NCBI GenBank assembly: GCA_937899365.1
Contig: CALBPH010000736.1
Span: 1-13,410 of the forward strand
Direction: 5' to 3'
Source: an uncultured Leptolyngbya sp.
GTDB lineage: Bacteria; Cyanobacteriota; Cyanobacteriia; Phormidesmidales; Phormidesmidaceae
DNA length: 13,410 nucleotides
The translations under genes were made by a program, and so were the position numbers. The notes under the pieces were generated by a model, which was given only the letters and a program-made list of their open reading frames with translations, was not told the origin of the DNA and did not search any database. Positions 1 through 6,070 of this stretch are shown one piece after another; position 1 is the first letter of the stretch; every line of letters starts with the position of its first letter.

Positions 1-171
1 GGGCAACAGTTAAACGCTTGTGCTATCAACAGAATCGCTTAATTCAACAGTTAAATGTTTAGTTTTGTGACGCTTCTTGGAGTGTCCAGAGTTCCATAAA
101 AGAGGACTGAGAAAAATTGTAGGGCGATCTGAATTTAGGCGCTCAACGATCACTGGCAAACTGACTTTAAA

Positions 172-212
172 TAAAAAAGTACCCCGCGAACACGAATGTG
201 TCTCACGAGGTA
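172..212 (-). terminator. Rho-independent terminator, minus strand
   Basis: Bases 180-212 fold into a long imperfect hairpin. TACC..CG pairs with CG..GGTA at the base, ACAC pairs with GTGT at the top around a GAAT loop, and there are two mismatches and one bulge. On the minus strand the hairpin is followed directly by C and six T (173-178). It lies 78 bases beyond the stop of the membrane gene ending at 290 and would end the ferredoxin/membrane-protein transcript. Confidence 0.6.
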
Positions 213-244
213 GGGGCAACAGTTAAACGCTTGTGCTGTAAATA

Positions 245-274
245 GAATCGCTTAAGCAACGGCCTAAGCGATTT
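245..274. other. Hairpin just after the membrane-protein gene
   Basis: AATCGCTTA at 246-254 is the exact reverse complement of TAAGCGATT at 265-273. After one mismatch, GC/GC pairs close the top. It starts 16 bases after the minus-strand stop at 290. It lacks a T-run on that side, so it may protect the 3' end or be a pause hairpin, with real termination at the hairpin at 180-212. The left copy of the duplication has lost the second arm. Confidence 0.4.
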
Positions 275-289
275 GGCGTATGCCGGTTT

Positions 290-754
290 CTAGAGTGTCC
301 ACAATTCAATTACAGCTTGAGTTTCAGCCAAAGGGGTCAGTATTAGCTCTGCCGTCAAACGACTCAGACCGACTCCAATTAGCGAGACGAGAAGGATTGT
401 GACAAAGGCAAAACCGTTCCTAACGTCGCGAATCAATAATTCCACCCGAAGTAGGAGAGCGGCTGCCAGCATTACAAAAAAGTAGATAAAGATGTGAATC
501 CAGGATACGAGCACCACCGCTAGCGAGGCGGTCATTAAAGCCATGACTGTGTAGCCAACATCGGATTGAAACCCAAGCATCAAGAAGTTACGTAGGGGTT
601 TCCACAAAATGGTTAATACGGCCGCTTCGATTACGGCGTAGGCTACGGCTAACCACCAGATGAAATCGACACTGTGGCGGGAGTGCAAAAAGGCACCAAA
701 CCCCATGTGGGCCAGCAATAATAGAAGCAGCGACAGCCAGGGCCATTTTTTCAT
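290..754 (-). CDS. Small polytopic membrane protein, family unknown
   Basis: This is a 154-residue hydrophobic protein. The stretch MKKWPWLSLLLLLLAHMGFG looks like a first membrane helix, and about four more hydrophobic segments follow near residues 33-50, 70-85, 87-103 and 114-132. No catalytic motif is visible, although a few charged residues sit between helices (R-V-E-L-L-I-R-D-V-R). The frame is open back to 844, but ATG at 754 is chosen because it lies 7 bases after the ferredoxin stop, has a GAGGG sequence just upstream, and begins with a typical basic-hydrophobic N terminus. The spacing implies co-transcription and translational coupling with the NIL-ferredoxin. An attractive but unproven idea is that it anchors or serves the iron-sulfur protein at a membrane. 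I do not recognise the family. Confidence 0.8.
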   Translation of the reverse strand: MKKWPWLSLLLLLLAHMGFGAFLHSRHSVDFIWWLAVAYAVIEAAVLTILWKPLRNFLMLGFQSDVGYTVMALMTASLAVVLVSWIHIFIYFFVMLAAALLLRVELLIRDVRNGFAFVTILLVSLIGVGLSRLTAELILTPLAETQAVIELWTL

Positions 755-761
755 AGCGCCC

Positions 762-1166
762 TCAGAGGTTAGTAGAAATCGCCTGGACCGGGCAGGTAGG
801 AATACACTGCTCGCACACAATGCACTGGGCCCGGTTAAACACAAGCTTAAAGCTCTCTGGGTCTAGACGCAGTGCCCCAGTGGGGCAGACCCCGGTACAA
901 AGACCACAATGGACGCAGCAATTCTCATCAATTAGGATTTCCCGACTCGACAGGGAAACGCCTATTCCCTGATTACGCATCCAGTCAATCGCTTCGTCTA
1001 GCTGATCGATATCACCCGATAGCTCAATAACACCCTTGCCCACCTGGTTTGGGGCTACTTGAGCCCGAATAATATTGGCTGCCACATTAAAATCTTTAGC
1101 TAGCCGATAGGTGATGGGCATATTCACCGTCTGTTTAGGAAATGTCAGGGTAACGCGCTTTTTCAT
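762..1166 (-). CDS. NIL-domain 4Fe-4S ferredoxin
   Basis: A 134-residue soluble protein in two parts. Residues 1-75 resemble the NIL domain, the small ACT-like fold also found at the C terminus of MetN-type ABC ATPases (F-N-V-A-A-N-I-I-R-A-Q, then V-G-K-G-V-I-E-L-S-G). Residues 80-130 form a bacterial-type double [4Fe-4S] ferredoxin, with C84xxC87xxC90xxxC94-P and C115xxC118xxC121xxxC125-P, so all eight ligands are present. It should carry low-potential electrons. The NIL part may sense a ligand or mediate dimerisation, but its ligand is unknown. It is first in a two-gene unit with the membrane protein and diverges from a TxlA-like thioredoxin over 53 bases. ATG at 1166 has no strong Shine-Dalgarno. 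The domain calls are secure; the physiological partner is not known. Confidence 0.93.
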   Translation of the reverse strand: MKKRVTLTFPKQTVNMPITYRLAKDFNVAANIIRAQVAPNQVGKGVIELSGDIDQLDEAIDWMRNQGIGVSLSSREILIDENCCVHCGLCTGVCPTGALRLDPESFKLVFNRAQCIVCEQCIPTCPVQAISTNL

Positions 1167-1219
1167 TCCGTTAGACTGGAGAAGATGCTGTAGTAACGCC
1201 CTAGGCGCTTTTTTATTCT
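1167..1219. promoter_or_regulatory. Shared divergent upstream region
   Basis: Only 53 bases separate the start codons of the NIL-ferredoxin (minus) and the thioredoxin (plus), so both promoters must overlap here or lie inside the opposing genes. The region holds a short CGCC-CTA-GGCG hairpin (1197-1207) followed by a T-rich run (1209-1214), just before the thioredoxin ATG. On the minus strand there is a TAGAAT-like -10 word at 1214-1219. No convincing -35 boxes were found, and neither gene has a clear Shine-Dalgarno. Confidence 0.35.
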
Positions 1220-1792
1220 ATGTCGGTTAACTCCCCCGAATCTGGTAATTTGGCCCAACGACTACGAAATTTTGTCGTGGTGGCCGTAGCCGCTGTTTTA
1301 AGTGTGGCAGTGGTTTTGGGGCTGCAAACCCGGACACCCGCCGTTTCCCTATCGGAAATGGCCGAAGTCGCTATTCCCCTGGAACGGGCAATGACTAATG
1401 GCAAACCCACACTGATGGAGTTTTACGCTAACTGGTGTACTAGCTGCCAGGCGATGGCGGGGGATCTACAACAGCTAAAGACTGAGTATCAGCAGGATGT
1501 GAACTTTGTCATGCTCAATGTGGACAACACCAAATGGCTACCGGAAATGCTCCACTATCGCGTAGATGGCATTCCGCACTTTGCCTTTTTAGATCAAACC
1601 GGTGGCGACGCAGGCGCGGCCATCGGTGAAATTCCTCGAGCAGTACTAGCGGAAAATTTGACGGCGCTTGTGGCGGGGGAAAAATTGCCCTATGCCCAAG
1701 CTGCAGGACAAACCTCAGAAGTGGAAACACCATTAGAAACATCAGGGTCATCGGATGATCCTCGCAGCCACGGTGCTCAAGTTGTGCAGTAG
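1220..1792 (+). CDS. txlA: Membrane-anchored thioredoxin, TxlA/HCF164-like
   Basis: A 190-residue thioredoxin-like protein. Residues 18-36 form one N-terminal membrane helix. A thioredoxin fold follows from about 55 to 150, with the redox motif W72-C73-T-S-C76 inside F-Y-A-N-W-C-T-S-C-Q-A-M-A and the cis-proline loop G-I-P119-H-F. The tail (about 160-190) is low-complexity and polar. In plants HCF164 faces the thylakoid lumen, takes reducing power from CcdA and supports cytochrome b6f assembly; TxlA is the cyanobacterial counterpart. That role is inferred here from family resemblance. ATG at 1220 keeps the anchor helix, although no Shine-Dalgarno precedes it. It diverges from the NIL-ferredoxin and converges on the SulA-like epimerase gene with 26 bases between stops. 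Confidence 0.88.
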   Translation: MSVNSPESGNLAQRLRNFVVVAVAAVLSVAVVLGLQTRTPAVSLSEMAEVAIPLERAMTNGKPTLMEFYANWCTSCQAMAGDLQQLKTEYQQDVNFVMLNVDNTKWLPEMLHYRVDGIPHFAFLDQTGGDAGAAIGEIPRAVLAENLTALVAGEKLPYAQAAGQTSEVETPLETSGSSDDPRSHGAQVVQ

Positions 1793-1808
1793 ATCTGGTT
1801 GTCTACTG
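1787..1808. terminator. Hairpin between convergent genes
   Basis: CAGTAGA (1787-1793) and TCTACTG (1802-1808) are exact inverted repeats around an 8-base loop. The left arm contains the thioredoxin stop TAG. The hairpin lies in the 26-base gap before the stop of the opposing epimerase gene. A T-run is missing on both sides, so a role as bidirectional terminator is plausible but not strong. Confidence 0.4.
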
Positions 1809-1818
1809 AAAGTGCCTG

Positions 1819-2745
1819 CTATTCCACCACAATGTCTCGCAACGCGGTTTCTACCTTGGGATAGGCATAGGAAAACCCGGTTGACTGCGTCCGCTCGGGT
1901 AGCACTTTCTGGCCCTCGAGTACAACAACAGCACCGTCTCCCAGCAGCGTCTCAATGACGAAATCAGGTACTGGCAGCCAGGAGGGGCGATTCATTACTT
2001 TACCCAGGGCATCGCACATCTCGGCCATGCGCACCGGGTGAGGGGCAGTACCGTTATAGACACCAGACATGTTGTCATCGGTCAGACTCTGCATAAATAG
2101 ACTCACTAGATCATCGCGGTGGACCCAGGAAAACCATTGCTTGCCGCTGCCGATGGGACCACCCGCATAGAGTCGGAAAGGTGTGAGCATTTTTGCGCTC
2201 GCACACCCCATCCCCAGCACAAAACCGATACGCACCGTTACCAGCCGTGTGCCATAGGCCGTTACCTTTTCCGCCGCCTTTTCCCACGCCTGACACACCT
2301 GGGAAAGAAAATCCTGTTTGATCGGCTCACTCGTTTCATAAAATTCAGCCGTTTCACTGGTGCCATAGAAACCAATGGCAGAAGCACTGCCCATCACCTT
2401 AGGCTTTACATCAGCCATACCAATGGCCTCCACCAGCTTCTCGGTACCGATGGCGCGGCTGTTCATAATTTCACGCTTGCGCTCAGGAGTCCATCGCTCT
2501 GATATGGCCTCTCCAGCCAGGTTAATCACCCCATCACAGCCAGAAATGGAAGCCTGCCAGTCACCTGACTGTTGGGGAGTATAGCCAACAATCTCCACCC
2601 GATCGTAGGCAGACGTTGGAAATACTTTCCTAGCCCGCTCAGGGTTACGGGCAAATACTTTAATCTGGTGGCCCGCATCATGGAGTCGGTGCACTAAACG
2701 TGATCCAACAAATCCCGTTGCCCCAGTTACTGCCACTTTCATCAT
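1819..2745 (-). CDS. TIGR01777 epimerase, SulA/YfcH-like
   Basis: A 308-residue protein of the extended short-chain dehydrogenase/epimerase fold, TIGR01777 family. The dinucleotide-binding loop G8-A-T-G-F-V-G14 follows the first strand. Family signatures include N-L-A-G-E-A-I near 75-81, S-A-S-A-I-G-F-Y-G near 120-128, and G-G-P-I-G-S-G-K-Q-W-F-S-W-V-H near 195-209. The last ~50 residues (P-S-W-L-P-V-P to T-G-F) match the DUF1731 cap. The length is normal. The classic Y-x-x-x-K pair is not obvious. The substrate is unknown; the plant and cyanobacterial homologue (GC1/SulA) has been linked to plastid or cell division. The frame opens with TTG-ATG-ATG. The first ATG (2745) is chosen because it overlaps the upstream HAD-like gene's TGA and has GGGAG six bases upstream, implying coupled translation. 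Confidence 0.88.
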   Translation of the reverse strand: MMKVAVTGATGFVGSRLVHRLHDAGHQIKVFARNPERARKVFPTSAYDRVEIVGYTPQQSGDWQASISGCDGVINLAGEAISERWTPERKREIMNSRAIGTEKLVEAIGMADVKPKVMGSASAIGFYGTSETAEFYETSEPIKQDFLSQVCQAWEKAAEKVTAYGTRLVTVRIGFVLGMGCASAKMLTPFRLYAGGPIGSGKQWFSWVHRDDLVSLFMQSLTDDNMSGVYNGTAPHPVRMAEMCDALGKVMNRPSWLPVPDFVIETLLGDGAVVVLEGQKVLPERTQSTGFSYAYPKVETALRDIVVE

Positions 2746-3503
2746 CAACTACTCCCTGGATCGGCTACACGGCTGGCCTTTCCCATGGTAGCGGTATTCG
2801 ATCCCCCTTCATACCGTGGAGCAATCCAATCAAAGTCAATTTCGTTTAGGTAGTCCACAGCCCAGGTCGCACAGCGTTGAATCATATGATATGGATAAAT
2901 TTGGGCCACCCCCACAACGGGAATACCCGCCGCCTTAGCTGCTTCAATCCCGGCAAAGCACGATTCGATGGCCAGACAGTTTTGGGGAGTGAGGGCAAGA
3001 TTAGAATCCAGTACGTTTAATTGATCAATGGCCGCCAGATAACTCTCCGGTGATGGTTTACTAGCCGATACCGGCATATCGCTAGCAGAAACGACCAATG
3101 AAAATTGATCGGTGAGCTTAGCCGTTGCTAACACCTGCTCCACATCAGTGCGCTGGGCACCGGTGACAATAGCTGTGGCATATTGCTTGCTGCGAATGCG
3201 ATAGAGCAAATCATCGAGCCCCGCATAGAGAGCTAGTTTAGATTGCGATCGCAGCCATTCACCATACCCTTCTGACTTCTTTCGCAGTAGTGCATCCAAA
3301 TACTCATCGCGCACAAAGCGACCCCGAGTTTGCAAAATTGCCGTCAGGCGAGCCCGATCGCTTTGGCCCAGATACATCTCCCTGTACTCATCCAGGTCAA
3401 ATCGCAGATTTTCAGCTAGCAACAACTGAGCAATCAGCTGGGGATGGACATCATCGTCGTTGATGATGACACCGTGGAAACCGAAGAAGATTGCTTTAAG
3501 CAT
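2745..3503 (-). CDS. HAD-superfamily protein lacking catalytic aspartates
   Basis: A 252-residue protein with the layout of beta-phosphoglucomutase-like HAD phosphatases. Motif I should read DxD or DxN-G-V; here it is F-F-G8-F-H10-G-V-I, so the nucleophilic Asp is Gly and the acid/base position is His. Each is explicable by one base change (GAT to GGT, AAC to CAC). Motif II Thr114 (I-V-T-G-A) and motif III Lys149 (S-K-P-S-P-E-S-Y) are kept. Motif IV reads I-E180-S-C-F-A-G instead of the usual E-D-S, losing a magnesium ligand. The helical cap (about 18-95) is intact and the frame is open, so this looks like a pseudoenzyme rather than a dead gene. The last ~25 residues are an unusual polar tail. 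ATG at 3503 fits the fold's N terminus. The stop overlaps the epimerase start. Confidence 0.85.
   Translation of the reverse strand: MLKAIFFGFHGVIINDDDVHPQLIAQLLLAENLRFDLDEYREMYLGQSDRARLTAILQTRGRFVRDEYLDALLRKKSEGYGEWLRSQSKLALYAGLDDLLYRIRSKQYATAIVTGAQRTDVEQVLATAKLTDQFSLVVSASDMPVSASKPSPESYLAAIDQLNVLDSNLALTPQNCLAIESCFAGIEAAKAAGIPVVGVAQIYPYHMIQRCATWAVDYLNEIDFDWIAPRYEGGSNTATMGKASRVADPGSS
3245..3252. repeat. HIP1 octamer (one of five)
   Basis: GCGATCGC, the highly iterated palindrome of cyanobacterial genomes, occurs here and at 5473-5480, 9647-9654, 10510-10517 and 11895-11902. All five are inside coding regions; the last overlaps the final codons of the ABC ATPase. Their density supports a cyanobacterial origin and argues against recent transfer of these genes from another phylum. 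Confidence 0.9.
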
Positions 3504-3717
3504 TGTGCCAAATTACGCGATTAGAGATCTTGACAAATCCCCCTTAAAGGGAATCACTTGGCGCTCTAAGCCACACCAAACAGACATTATTAAGGATGTC
3601 CGTAAATAAGACACCAAGTGTGCCAATGACGCCTTAGTATTAAATATTACCCCCATTGATCTTACTCCTTGGGGAATTAGCTTCAACCTTCCTGGTTAGT
3701 CCATTAGGTTTGTAACT
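3504..3717. other. Divergent intergenic region
   Basis: These 214 bases separate the HAD-like gene (minus) from an unknown gene (plus) and must hold promoters for both. Visible items are a perfect TTGACA at 3530-3535 with no good -10 at the right distance, an 11-base palindrome CCCTTAAAGGG centred at 3546, and an inverted repeat CACTTGG (3555-3561) / CCAAGTG (3614-3620). TTAAATATT near 3640 is AT-rich enough for a -10. No gene is seen. Confidence 0.35.
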
Positions 3718-4158
3718 ATGCATCTACTTTCCGAAAAGAGCTTTATCAGTGAAACATCCATTCCTGTAATCCTACAGTGGTGGTTGCAACGAAAACGTCG
3801 TGCCAACTCTGGGGATGTGCTCAGCCATCCCATCGTTCAAGACGTTGACTCCAGCTATTTAGACAAGTATCAGCGGCTGATGGACGTCTATGCCGTGGTC
3901 AAATCCGGTGGTGCCAAGGCCCAGATCCAAGCGGCCAAGGAGCACTGTGGACGAGAACGTGAGGCAATTACACAGCGCCTCAACCAAATCAGTAATCAGC
4001 CGGAAGCGACCGATGAGTACCTACGGCTGCTCCACGAAACTCAAGAACTTGAACGATCTACCCATTGGCGGATCAATCAACTGAAGGATATCCACCCCGA
4101 CGAAGAAATCGCTGTGCGTGGGTATCTGACGGATATCGAGCAGATTTTAATCCGATAG
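3718..4158 (+). CDS. Hypothetical helical protein, 146 aa
   Basis: I do not recognise this family. The protein is soluble, charged and almost certainly mostly helical. After an N terminus with a hydrophobic-aromatic patch (I-P-V-I-L-Q-W-W-L-Q, residues 15-24) and a basic cluster (R-K-R-R), residues 47-125 are rich in E, K, R, Q, L with few prolines and heptad-like spacing, suggesting a coiled coil or helical hairpin. There is no signal peptide, metal motif or nucleotide-binding loop. ATG at 3718 has an AGG about 9 bases upstream, and the codon pattern resembles the neighbours. It stands alone: the upstream gene diverges, and the next plus-strand gene follows after a palindrome. It could be a cyanobacterium-specific scaffold or regulator, but nothing in the sequence fixes a function. 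Confidence 0.75.
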   Translation: MHLLSEKSFISETSIPVILQWWLQRKRRANSGDVLSHPIVQDVDSSYLDKYQRLMDVYAVVKSGGAKAQIQAAKEHCGREREAITQRLNQISNQPEATDEYLRLLHETQELERSTHWRINQLKDIHPDEEIAVRGYLTDIEQILIR

Positions 4159-4174
4159 ACGGACTGATTACGGC

Positions 4175-4215
4175 CTTATTGTAGAGACAGTTCATAGCTC
4201 GTCTCTACAAATAAG
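4175..4215. repeat. Dispersed-type palindrome (GTAGAGAC family)
   Basis: TTGTAGAGAC (4179-4188) and GTCTCTACAA (4201-4210) are perfect inverted repeats around a 12-base loop. With one bulged base the pairing extends to CTTATT/AATAAG, giving about 14 pairs. From memory, palindromes with TTGTAGAGAC...GTCTCTACAA arms are common between genes in many cyanobacterial genomes, so this is likely one copy of a small mobile or dispersed element rather than a gene-specific site. It sits 11 bases before the oxidoreductase start and could also act as a terminator for the upstream gene or a 5' structure in the mRNA. Confidence 0.6.
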
Positions 4216-4226
4216 CTCATAACTCT

Positions 4227-5741
4227 ATGGAATCCTATGACGTCGTTGTGATCGGTAGCGGCATCGGTGGTCTGGTGGCAGCAGGCTTACTTGCCCGCTA
4301 TGGTCGGCGGGTGTTGGTGTGTGAAAGTCATACATTGCCTGGTGGGGCCGCCCATGCATTTAAGCGTCAGGGATTTACCTTTGACTCCGGACCGTCTTTT
4401 TATTGCGGTTTGGCCGATCCTACGTCTTGCAATCCTCTGCGAGAGGTGTTGAATGCCCTGGGTGAGTCGATTACAGCGGTAGCTTACGACCCCTTAGGGC
4501 ATTACCACTTTCCCGATAGAACCCTGGCCATATATGGCAATGCCGAACAGTATCAGGCATCGCTGGCACAGATTAGCCCCCAGGCGGCCCAAGAGCTAAA
4601 GACGCTGACAAAGAAAATGCTGGCCATTTACCGGCCCCTGGGGGCAATTCCCACCCTGGCCCTACGGGCAGATGGCTGGCTATTGCCATTGCTAATACAG
4701 CGATTTCCTAAAGCAATGGCACAGCTACTGCCTCAGCTACGGGGGTTAGGTCGCTCCATGGGGGATTTTGTGGATGAAACAGTCCAAGACCCATGGTTAC
4801 GACGGCTGATTGATTTGGAATGTTTCTTGCTCTCTGGCATGAAAGCCCACCAGACCGTTGCCCCTGAAATGGCGTTTATGTTTGGTGAGCGGGCCGAGTC
4901 GGTGATCGATTATCCCATCGGCGGCAGCGGTGCCATTATCGATGCGTTAGTGAGGGGTCTAAAACGCTGGGGCGGTCAGCTGCGTCTGGGGGCCCATGTA
5001 GATAAAGTCTGGGTTGAGCAAACCCAAGCCCAAGGCGTCGTCCTTAAAACAGGAGAACGCATTCGCGCTGGCCAGGTTATTTCCAACGCCACTCTCTGGG
5101 ATACCTGCAATCATCTTCTCGCCGCGGCAGATCTGCCACCTCAGTACCGCCAAACATCGCTAGCAACGGCGGCTGTCGATAGCTTTATGCACCTACATCT
5201 GGGCATTCGCGCCCAGGGATTAGAGGAGTTAACCATTCACCACGTGGTTGTCCATGATACGGAACAAGACATTACGACCCCCGGCAACACCTGTATGATT
5301 TCGATTCCGTCGGTGCTCGATCCATCCCTGGCCCCCGACGGTCACCATGTGGTGCATGCCTATACCCTAGAGCCCTATGCTGGCTGGCAACGTGACGAAA
5401 ACTATGGGGCCAAAAAAGAAGCTAAGGTGGAGCCCCTCATTCGTGCTTTGCAGAAGGTGGTGCCGGATATTTGCGATCGCATCACCCTCAAACTCATTGG
5501 CACCCCCCTCACCCACCAGCGCTTTCTCCGCCGTCACCAAGGTACCTACGGCCCTGCGATCTCAGCTGGTCAGGGCCTATTTCCAGGCTGCAAAACACCG
5601 ATCAAAGGTCTCTACCGAGTAGGGGACAGCACCCTGCCCGGCATTGGCGTGCCTGCCGTTGCCGCCTCTGGCATCCTCTGTGCCAATAGCCTGGTCAGCC
5701 CAAGGGAAGCCGCCGCCCTCCTCGATTTACAAGCCCCCTAA
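4227..5741 (+). CDS. CrtISO/phytoene-desaturase-family FAD oxidoreductase
   Basis: A 504-residue flavoprotein of the amine-oxidase/phytoene-desaturase superfamily, about the length of carotene isomerase (CrtISO/CrtH). The N-terminal FAD fold shows V-V-I-G-S-G-I-G-G at 7-15, an acidic strand end at C-E33, and P-G-G-A-A-H-A-F-K-R then D-S-G-P-S at 38-57, typical of CrtISO relatives. The C-terminal FAD motif lies at about 461-489 (Y-R-V-G-D-S then P-G-I-G-V-P-A-V-A-A-S-G). CrtISO converts poly-cis lycopene to the all-trans form; this protein could be the enzyme or one of the several paralogues cyanobacteria carry, whose substrates are mostly unknown, so no symbol is given. No Shine-Dalgarno is evident. 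Its stop overlaps the stop of the opposing gene. Confidence 0.9.
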   Translation: MESYDVVVIGSGIGGLVAAGLLARYGRRVLVCESHTLPGGAAHAFKRQGFTFDSGPSFYCGLADPTSCNPLREVLNALGESITAVAYDPLGHYHFPDRTLAIYGNAEQYQASLAQISPQAAQELKTLTKKMLAIYRPLGAIPTLALRADGWLLPLLIQRFPKAMAQLLPQLRGLGRSMGDFVDETVQDPWLRRLIDLECFLLSGMKAHQTVAPEMAFMFGERAESVIDYPIGGSGAIIDALVRGLKRWGGQLRLGAHVDKVWVEQTQAQGVVLKTGERIRAGQVISNATLWDTCNHLLAAADLPPQYRQTSLATAAVDSFMHLHLGIRAQGLEELTIHHVVVHDTEQDITTPGNTCMISIPSVLDPSLAPDGHHVVHAYTLEPYAGWQRDENYGAKKEAKVEPLIRALQKVVPDICDRITLKLIGTPLTHQRFLRRHQGTYGPAISAGQGLFPGCKTPIKGLYRVGDSTLPGIGVPAVAASGILCANSLVSPREAAALLDLQAP

Positions 5742-6049
5742 ATCCACGGTAGTCCCATCGGCCAATAAAGGACCGTAATCGACACCTGCTCCTGACGCAA
5801 ATAAGCCATCATCCGACGATGCACATTGCCCACCGACTTCCTAGTATCAAAGGTCTTCAAATGGACCCATGACCTCAGTGTCTCACCGCCAGCACGGGCA
5901 TGCTCAGGGGCCACCGTTCTTAACCAGCCCTGTACGCTCTCAGGTAAGGTTTGGGTCATGCGCAGCGGCAGAGTGCCCGTAGAAAACCCCTGGGCATAGG
6001 CGGGGTTTAAAAAGGCGCTGTAGGTATCTGCCTCATCGGTCTGCTGCAT
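5738..6049 (-). CDS. Hypothetical protein, 103 aa, downstream of hydrolase
   Basis: Not recognised. The protein is soluble with a mixed composition. The N-terminal third is acidic-polar, and the middle has T-L-P-L-R-M-T-Q-T-L-P-E-S-V-Q-G-W-L. A basic segment (T-R-K-S-V-G-N-V-H-R-R-M-M-A-Y-L) is followed by a hydrophobic strand (V-S-I-T-V-L-Y-W-P-M-G-L-P-W-I). There is no signal peptide, cysteine or obvious catalytic motif. The frame begins GTG-GTG-ATG; the ATG at 6049 is preferred, with GAGAG upstream. It starts 21 bases after the DUF1400 hydrolase stop, so the two are probably one transcript. Its TAG overlaps the TAA of the convergent CrtISO-like gene, leaving no room for a terminator between them. 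Confidence 0.72.
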   Translation of the reverse strand: MQQTDEADTYSAFLNPAYAQGFSTGTLPLRMTQTLPESVQGWLRTVAPEHARAGGETLRSWVHLKTFDTRKSVGNVHRRMMAYLRQEQVSITVLYWPMGLPWI

Positions 6050-6070
6050 CACCACTCTCTAGCACAGAGC

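Larger units (their letters stand above)
1..315. repeat. Diverged direct duplication, offset 213 bp
   Basis: Bases 1-42 and 214-255 match at 39 of 42 positions. The same 213-base offset, without gaps, also aligns 80-102 with 293-315, including an identical 9-mer GAGTGTCCA at 80-88 and 293-301, while the middle has drifted to roughly half identity. The right copy carries the last codons of the minus-strand membrane gene, ending E-L-W-T-L-stop. In the left copy a minus-strand frame still reads M-E-L-W-T-L and then runs on for six codons to a stop. A shorter related unit, CAACAGTTAAAYGYTT, occurs at 4-19, 45-60 and 217-232. The array may continue past the left edge. What made it is not visible. 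Confidence 0.7.

Noticed and set aside
10..219. 69-codon minus-strand open frame at the left edge
   Set aside because: It begins with TTG, runs through a strong terminator hairpin and the duplicated repeat, and shows no recognisable protein character.
755..844. Upstream extension of the membrane-protein frame by 30 residues
   Set aside because: It overlaps the ferredoxin coding region, and the internal ATG at 754 has a ribosome-binding sequence and a proper membrane-protein N terminus.
1197..1214. CGCC-CTA-GGCG hairpin plus T-run as a plus-strand terminator
   Set aside because: There is no upstream plus-strand gene to terminate, the stem is only four pairs, and it lies in the leader of the thioredoxin gene.
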